9,795 nucleotides of DNA, taken from contig CAKZYM010000317.1 in assembly GCA_937884685.1 (NCBI GenBank), forward strand, positions 1-9,795, written 5' to 3'. The translations under genes and the position numbers were made by a program. The notes below the pieces were generated by a model. That model was not told where the DNA came from. It saw nothing but the letters and a program-made list of their open reading frames with translations, and made no database searches. The stretch is from an uncultured Calothrix sp. GTDB lineage: Bacteria; Cyanobacteriota; Cyanobacteriia; Cyanobacteriales; Nostocaceae. How positions within the stretch are numbered: position 1 is the stretch's first letter; every line of letters starts with the position of its first letter. This document shows, in pieces, positions 7,101 through 9,795 of this stretch.

Positions 7101-7144
7101 CAGGGGTAGGGGTTAGCGAACACTTTGAATTTAGACGATTTCGG

Positions 7145-7279
7145 GCAACGCCAAAAAGTAAAAGCAGGGGGAGCGGAGGGAGCAGAAATCTGATAATTGT
7201 ATTAGATGCAGTGACCTTCGTAATTTAATTTTTGCATGTCCCCCGAGCAATATTATTTACTTATCTTGCAACGCCAAAA
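7145..7279. repeat. Two 12-bp direct repeats bracketing 111 bp
   Basis: GCAACGCCAAAA appears at 7145-7156 and 7268-7279 in the same orientation, with starts 123 bp apart. An exact 12-mer pair this close is unlikely by chance. It could be the footprint of an insertion, a partial duplication or paired binding sites. No terminal inverted repeats or ORF are visible in the enclosed DNA. Confidence 0.45.
7164..7185. repeat. G-rich low-complexity stretch (GGGGGAGC/GGAGGGAGC)
   Basis: A purine-rich run built from GGAGC-like units sits in otherwise A+T-rich DNA. Such GGGAGCAGAGGG-type strings are, from memory, common between cyanobacterial genes. It does not look like a coding or promoter element. 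Confidence 0.35.
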
Positions 7280-7292
7280 CCTTCATATTTTA

Positions 7293-7298
7293 TATAAT
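7293..7298 (+). promoter_or_regulatory. katG: Candidate -10 element of katG
   Basis: TATAAT matches the -10 consensus exactly, 97 bp upstream of the katG ATG. No good -35 lies at 16-18 bp; the nearest candidate, TTGCAA (7266-7271), is 21 bp away. The promoter may be activator-dependent, or the hexamer may be chance in A+T-rich DNA. If used, the inverted repeat at 7324-7365 would be in the mRNA leader. Confidence 0.35.
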
Positions 7299-7323
7299 AT
7301 AAGAACCGCTGTGACACAAAATT

Positions 7324-7365
7324 TAGCCTACGCAATCTCCTTAAGTGCAATCTCAAACTAGGCTA
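7324..7365 (+). promoter_or_regulatory. Inverted repeat enclosing an 8-bp direct repeat in the katG leader
   Basis: TAGCCTA (7324-7330) and TAGGCTA (7359-7365) are perfect 7-bp inverted copies around a 28-base loop. Within the loop GCAATCTC occurs twice (7332-7339 and 7347-7354), with a 15-bp period. The block ends 30 bp before the katG ATG. It could be a repressor site or a leader hairpin controlling katG. It does not look like an A+T-rich Fur/PerR box. Confidence 0.35.
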
Positions 7366-7378
7366 TAGCAGCAACTAT

Positions 7379-7386
7379 AAGAAGGA
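7379..7386 (+). promoter_or_regulatory. katG: katG ribosome-binding site
   Basis: AAGAAGGA ends 9 bp before the ATG at 7396 and is a good Shine-Dalgarno, clearly stronger than upstream of most genes in this window. It supports the chosen katG start. Confidence 0.7.
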
Positions 7387-7395
7387 CTGAACTCA

Positions 7396-9681
7396 ATGAA
7401 CAACAACCCTCCTGCCGCTCCTGCACAATGTCCCTTTCATGGAACCCGCGTTGGAGGAGCGCTCGGTTCTAAGCCGCAAACTGATGATTGGTGGCCGAAT
7501 CGACTCCAGGTAGAGCTGCTTCACCAAAATTCACCACTGGCTAACCCGCTAAAAGATTTTGACTATAAGGAAGCGTTTCAGAAAATCGATTTCCAGCAGT
7601 TGAAAAAAGATATCAAAACTCTACTGACAGATTCAAAGGACTGGTGGCCAGCCGACTACGGCAACTACGGACCTCAGATGATTCGCATGGCATGGCACTC
7701 TGCGGGAACCTACCGCATTGCAGACGGTCGCGGTGGAGCAAGTCGGGGTATGCAACGCTTTGCCCCAATCAACTCATGGTGGGATAATGGCAACACAGAT
7801 AAATCACGACGGCTGCTCTGGCCAATCAAGCAGAAATACGGCTCGGCACTAAGCTGGGCTGATTTAATGATTCTAGTCGGCAACTGCTCGCTCGAAATTA
7901 TGGGCTTCAAGACTTTTGGCTACGGCGGTGGTCGCATTGATGCTTGGGAGGCAGATAGAGCTACTTACTGGGGTCCTGAGTTCTGGAATGGTGAAGCGTT
8001 CGGAGAAAATGGCAAGCAGCACGAGGGACATCCAAATGAGATGGTTACTCGTACAATTCGCTGGGAAGGAGAACCCAAAGACGAATACTACGACCTCGAA
8101 AACCCCTTGGGAGCTTCTCATCAGGCTCTAATCTACGTTGACCCAGAAGGTCCCGATGGCAGCGGAGACCCAATCGCATCTGCTCGCGATATCCGCGAGA
8201 CTTTTGGACGGATGGCGATGAACGATGAGGAAACTGTAGCTTTGATTGCGGGTGGTCATGCTTTTGGTAAAAGCCACGGCATGGTTGCAGCAGACAAAAT
8301 TGGACCAGCCCCCGAAGGTGCGCCGATTCAGGCAATGGGTCTGGGGTGGCAAAATCCAGAAGGTACGGGCTTTGCTGAATTTACAATGACGAACGGAATT
8401 GAAGGTTCGTGGACACCAAACCCAACCCAGTGGGATAACAGCTACCTCGAAAATCTCTTTAAATACGAGTGGGAAAAAACAAAAAGCCCAACCGGTGCCA
8501 TTCAGTGGAAACCAGTAGATTCTAGTGCGCCAAAGACACCAGATGCCCATAAACCAGGTGTCGAGCATGGGTTAATGATGATGACTTCAGATGTTGCTTT
8601 GAAGGAAGATTCCGCCTATCGTCAAGTCTGTAAACGCTTTCTCGATGACTTCGACTACTTTAGTGATGCATTTGCGCGCGCTTGGTATAAGCTGACTCAT
8701 CGGGACATGGGACCAAAATTACGCTATCTTGGGCCAGAAGTTCCCGAAGAAGACTTGACTTGGCAAGACCCGATTCCAGCACTCGACCACGATGTCGTAG
8801 ATGATGCCGATATTAGCTTTCTCAAGGGCAAGATTTTGGCGAGTGGTCTTTCAGTTTCGGCGCTGGTGTCCGCAGCTTGGGCTTCTGCATCAAACTATCG
8901 CGACTCCGACAAGCGCGGTGGTGCGAATGGCGCTCGCGTTCGCCTAAATCCCCAAAAAGAATGGGAAGTGAACCGTCCCCAGGAGCTTAACCAGGTCTTA
9001 TCGACCTTAGAGCAAATTCAGTCAGAATTTAACAACACTCAGCCAGGTAACAAAAAAATCTCAATCGCCGACCTTATTGTCCTCGGTGGCTGCACTGCTG
9101 TGGAAAAGGCTGCGAAAGATGCTGGGGTTGATGCCACCGTTCCATTTACTCCCGGTCGAATGGATACTACTCAAGAACTGACAGATGTGGAAAGCTTTGA
9201 ATGGCTTAAGCCAGTCTCGGACGGTTTCAGAAATTATCATAACGAGGCTGTGGGCTATAAGGTGAAGGCAGAGCGTATCTTCCTCGACCGCGCACAGCTT
9301 CTGACACTGACAGCCCCCGAGTGGACGGTTCTTGTAGGTGGACTTCGTGCCCTCGACCAAAATTGGGATTTTTCAAAGCATGGTATCTTCACCGACCGAC
9401 CAGGGGTTTTGACCAATGACTTTTTCCGTGTCTTGACCAGTATGGACTACGAGTGGAAGCCAGTTGACAATCGCGAGATGCTCTTTAAAATTTGCGATCG
9501 CAAAACAGGTGAGACTAAATTTACCGCGACACGCTGCGATTTAATCTTCGGTTCTAACGCGGAACTGCGTCAGGTTGCTGAAGTCTACGGCGCTGATGAC
9601 GGTCACGAGCGGATGGTCAAAGACTTTGTTGCAGCTTGGAATAAGGTAATGATGCTCGACCGCTTTGACGTTGTTGCTTAA
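7396..9681 (+). CDS. katG: Catalase-peroxidase
   Basis: This bifunctional haem enzyme dismutates H2O2 and oxidises small donors, protecting the cytoplasm. The 761 residues cover the N-terminal haem domain (~30-430) and the C-terminal haem-less copy (~440-761), as usual for KatG. Distal R97, W100 and H101 lie in IRMAWHSAGTYR; the proximal haem ligand is H288 in AGGHAFGKSHG. The Trp-Tyr-Met adduct needed for catalase activity is complete: W100, Y247 (ALIYVDPEG) and M273 (RMAMND). Tyr-Met and Met-His distances (26 and 15) equal those I derive for M. tuberculosis KatG. The Trp-Tyr interval is 147 residues against 122 there, because the loop between YWGPEFW (191-197) and LENPLG (234-239) is longer. 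Many stretches are 58-60% G+C, unlike the A+T-rich neighbours, suggesting acquisition, though one HIP1 octamer is present. The N-terminal CPFHG is typical of the family. The gene is transcribed alone. Confidence 0.97.
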   Translation: MNNNPPAAPAQCPFHGTRVGGALGSKPQTDDWWPNRLQVELLHQNSPLANPLKDFDYKEAFQKIDFQQLKKDIKTLLTDSKDWWPADYGNYGPQMIRMAWHSAGTYRIADGRGGASRGMQRFAPINSWWDNGNTDKSRRLLWPIKQKYGSALSWADLMILVGNCSLEIMGFKTFGYGGGRIDAWEADRATYWGPEFWNGEAFGENGKQHEGHPNEMVTRTIRWEGEPKDEYYDLENPLGASHQALIYVDPEGPDGSGDPIASARDIRETFGRMAMNDEETVALIAGGHAFGKSHGMVAADKIGPAPEGAPIQAMGLGWQNPEGTGFAEFTMTNGIEGSWTPNPTQWDNSYLENLFKYEWEKTKSPTGAIQWKPVDSSAPKTPDAHKPGVEHGLMMMTSDVALKEDSAYRQVCKRFLDDFDYFSDAFARAWYKLTHRDMGPKLRYLGPEVPEEDLTWQDPIPALDHDVVDDADISFLKGKILASGLSVSALVSAAWASASNYRDSDKRGGANGARVRLNPQKEWEVNRPQELNQVLSTLEQIQSEFNNTQPGNKKISIADLIVLGGCTAVEKAAKDAGVDATVPFTPGRMDTTQELTDVESFEWLKPVSDGFRNYHNEAVGYKVKAERIFLDRAQLLTLTAPEWTVLVGGLRALDQNWDFSKHGIFTDRPGVLTNDFFRVLTSMDYEWKPVDNREMLFKICDRKTGETKFTATRCDLIFGSNAELRQVAEVYGADDGHERMVKDFVAAWNKVMMLDRFDVVA
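9494..9501. repeat. HIP1 octamer (GCGATCGC)
   Basis: One exact copy of the highly iterated palindrome that is over-represented in many cyanobacterial genomes lies inside the 3' part of katG. It supports a cyanobacterial host or donor for this gene. Confidence 0.7.
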
Positions 9682-9692
9682 GTTGCGGTTAG

Positions 9693-9795
9693 GAGTTAGG
9701 AGTTAAGAGTTAGGAATTAGGAGTTAAGAGTTAGGAGTTAGGAGTTATGAATTATGAGTAATGAGTAATGAGTTAAGAGTTATGAATTAGGAAAT
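9693..9795. repeat. Degenerate 7-bp tandem repeat array (STRR-like), continues past the window
   Basis: Fourteen consecutive heptamers fill 9693-9790, with a partial unit after. They are variants of GAGTTAG: GAGTTAG, GAGTTAA, GAATTAG, GAGTTAT, GAATTAT and GAGTAAT. The partly matching CGGTTAG just before may be a worn first unit. Such short tandemly repeated repetitive heptads are typical of heterocystous cyanobacterial intergenic DNA. The array begins 12 bp after the katG stop, and no conventional katG terminator is seen before it. Confidence 0.9.

Larger units (their letters stand above)
7101..7395. other. 295-bp spacer with repeats and the katG leader
   Basis: No gene is seen here. The left half holds a G-rich low-complexity stretch (7164-7185) and two copies of GCAACGCCAAAA (7145 and 7268). 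The right half holds a candidate -10 hexamer, an inverted repeat containing a direct repeat, and the katG ribosome-binding site. Confidence 0.6.

Noticed and set aside
7145..7279. Insertion sequence or miniature transposon between the 12-bp repeats
   Set aside because: The enclosed 111 bp shows no terminal inverted repeats and no transposase fragment, so only the repeat pair is reported.
8128..8568. 146-codon minus-strand ORF within katG
   Set aside because: It is antisense to conserved katG sequence and has no recognisable domain. Long antisense frames are expected in the G+C-richer katG. The same applies to the other ORFs at 7710-7910, 7873-8121, 7916-8131, 8045-8335 and 9061-9360.
9693..9795. 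CRISPR array
   Set aside because: The units are contiguous 7-mers without spacers, so this is a simple tandem array and not a CRISPR.

Overview
The window looks like chromosomal DNA of a filamentous, probably heterocyst-forming cyanobacterium (Nostocales, Rivularia/Calothrix-like). This rests on A+T-rich genes and spacers, a degenerate 7-bp tandem array (GAGTTAG-type, STRR-like) at the right end, one HIP1 octamer (GCGATCGC) inside katG, and a large NB-ARC/TPR signalling protein with the N-terminal helix-turn-helix type common in these organisms. The genus is an inference.

Left block, minus strand (1-3188). An acyl-ACP-desaturase-like diiron protein (2205-3188) lies 37 bp upstream of uppS, the cis-prenyltransferase that makes the C55 lipid carrier (1418-2167). 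A hairpin follows uppS. Next comes an FAD-dependent, kynurenine-3-monooxygenase-like hydroxylase (1-1302) that runs off the left edge. The first two genes probably share a transcript; the monooxygenase is probably separate.

Middle (3189-6394). A 572-bp gene-free, A+T-rich divergent spacer holds a perfect 14-bp palindrome, a 10-bp tandem duplication and a weak terminator-like hairpin. It precedes a plus-strand STAND ATPase of 803 residues (HTH, NB-ARC, winged helix, TPRs). A strong minus-strand terminator lies between this gene and the convergent gene that follows.

Right block (6395-9795). A secreted DM13-domain protein (minus strand, 6395-6874) lies 34 bp downstream of a 63-codon ORF (6909-7100). 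The first ~39 residues of that ORF look like the start of a cyanobacterial AAA-like P-loop ATPase cut off before its Walker A motif, so it is called a gene remnant. After a 295-bp spacer with several short repeats comes a complete, bifunctional-type katG (7396-9681). It is clearly richer in G+C than its neighbours and has an enlarged loop between its adduct Trp and Tyr, so it may have been acquired by transfer. The STRR-like array starts a few bases after katG and continues past the window.

No complete new multi-gene system is evident. The most notable items are the lone STAND protein, the soluble acyl-ACP-desaturase-like protein next to uppS, the truncated ATPase and the compositionally distinct katG with repeats in its leader.
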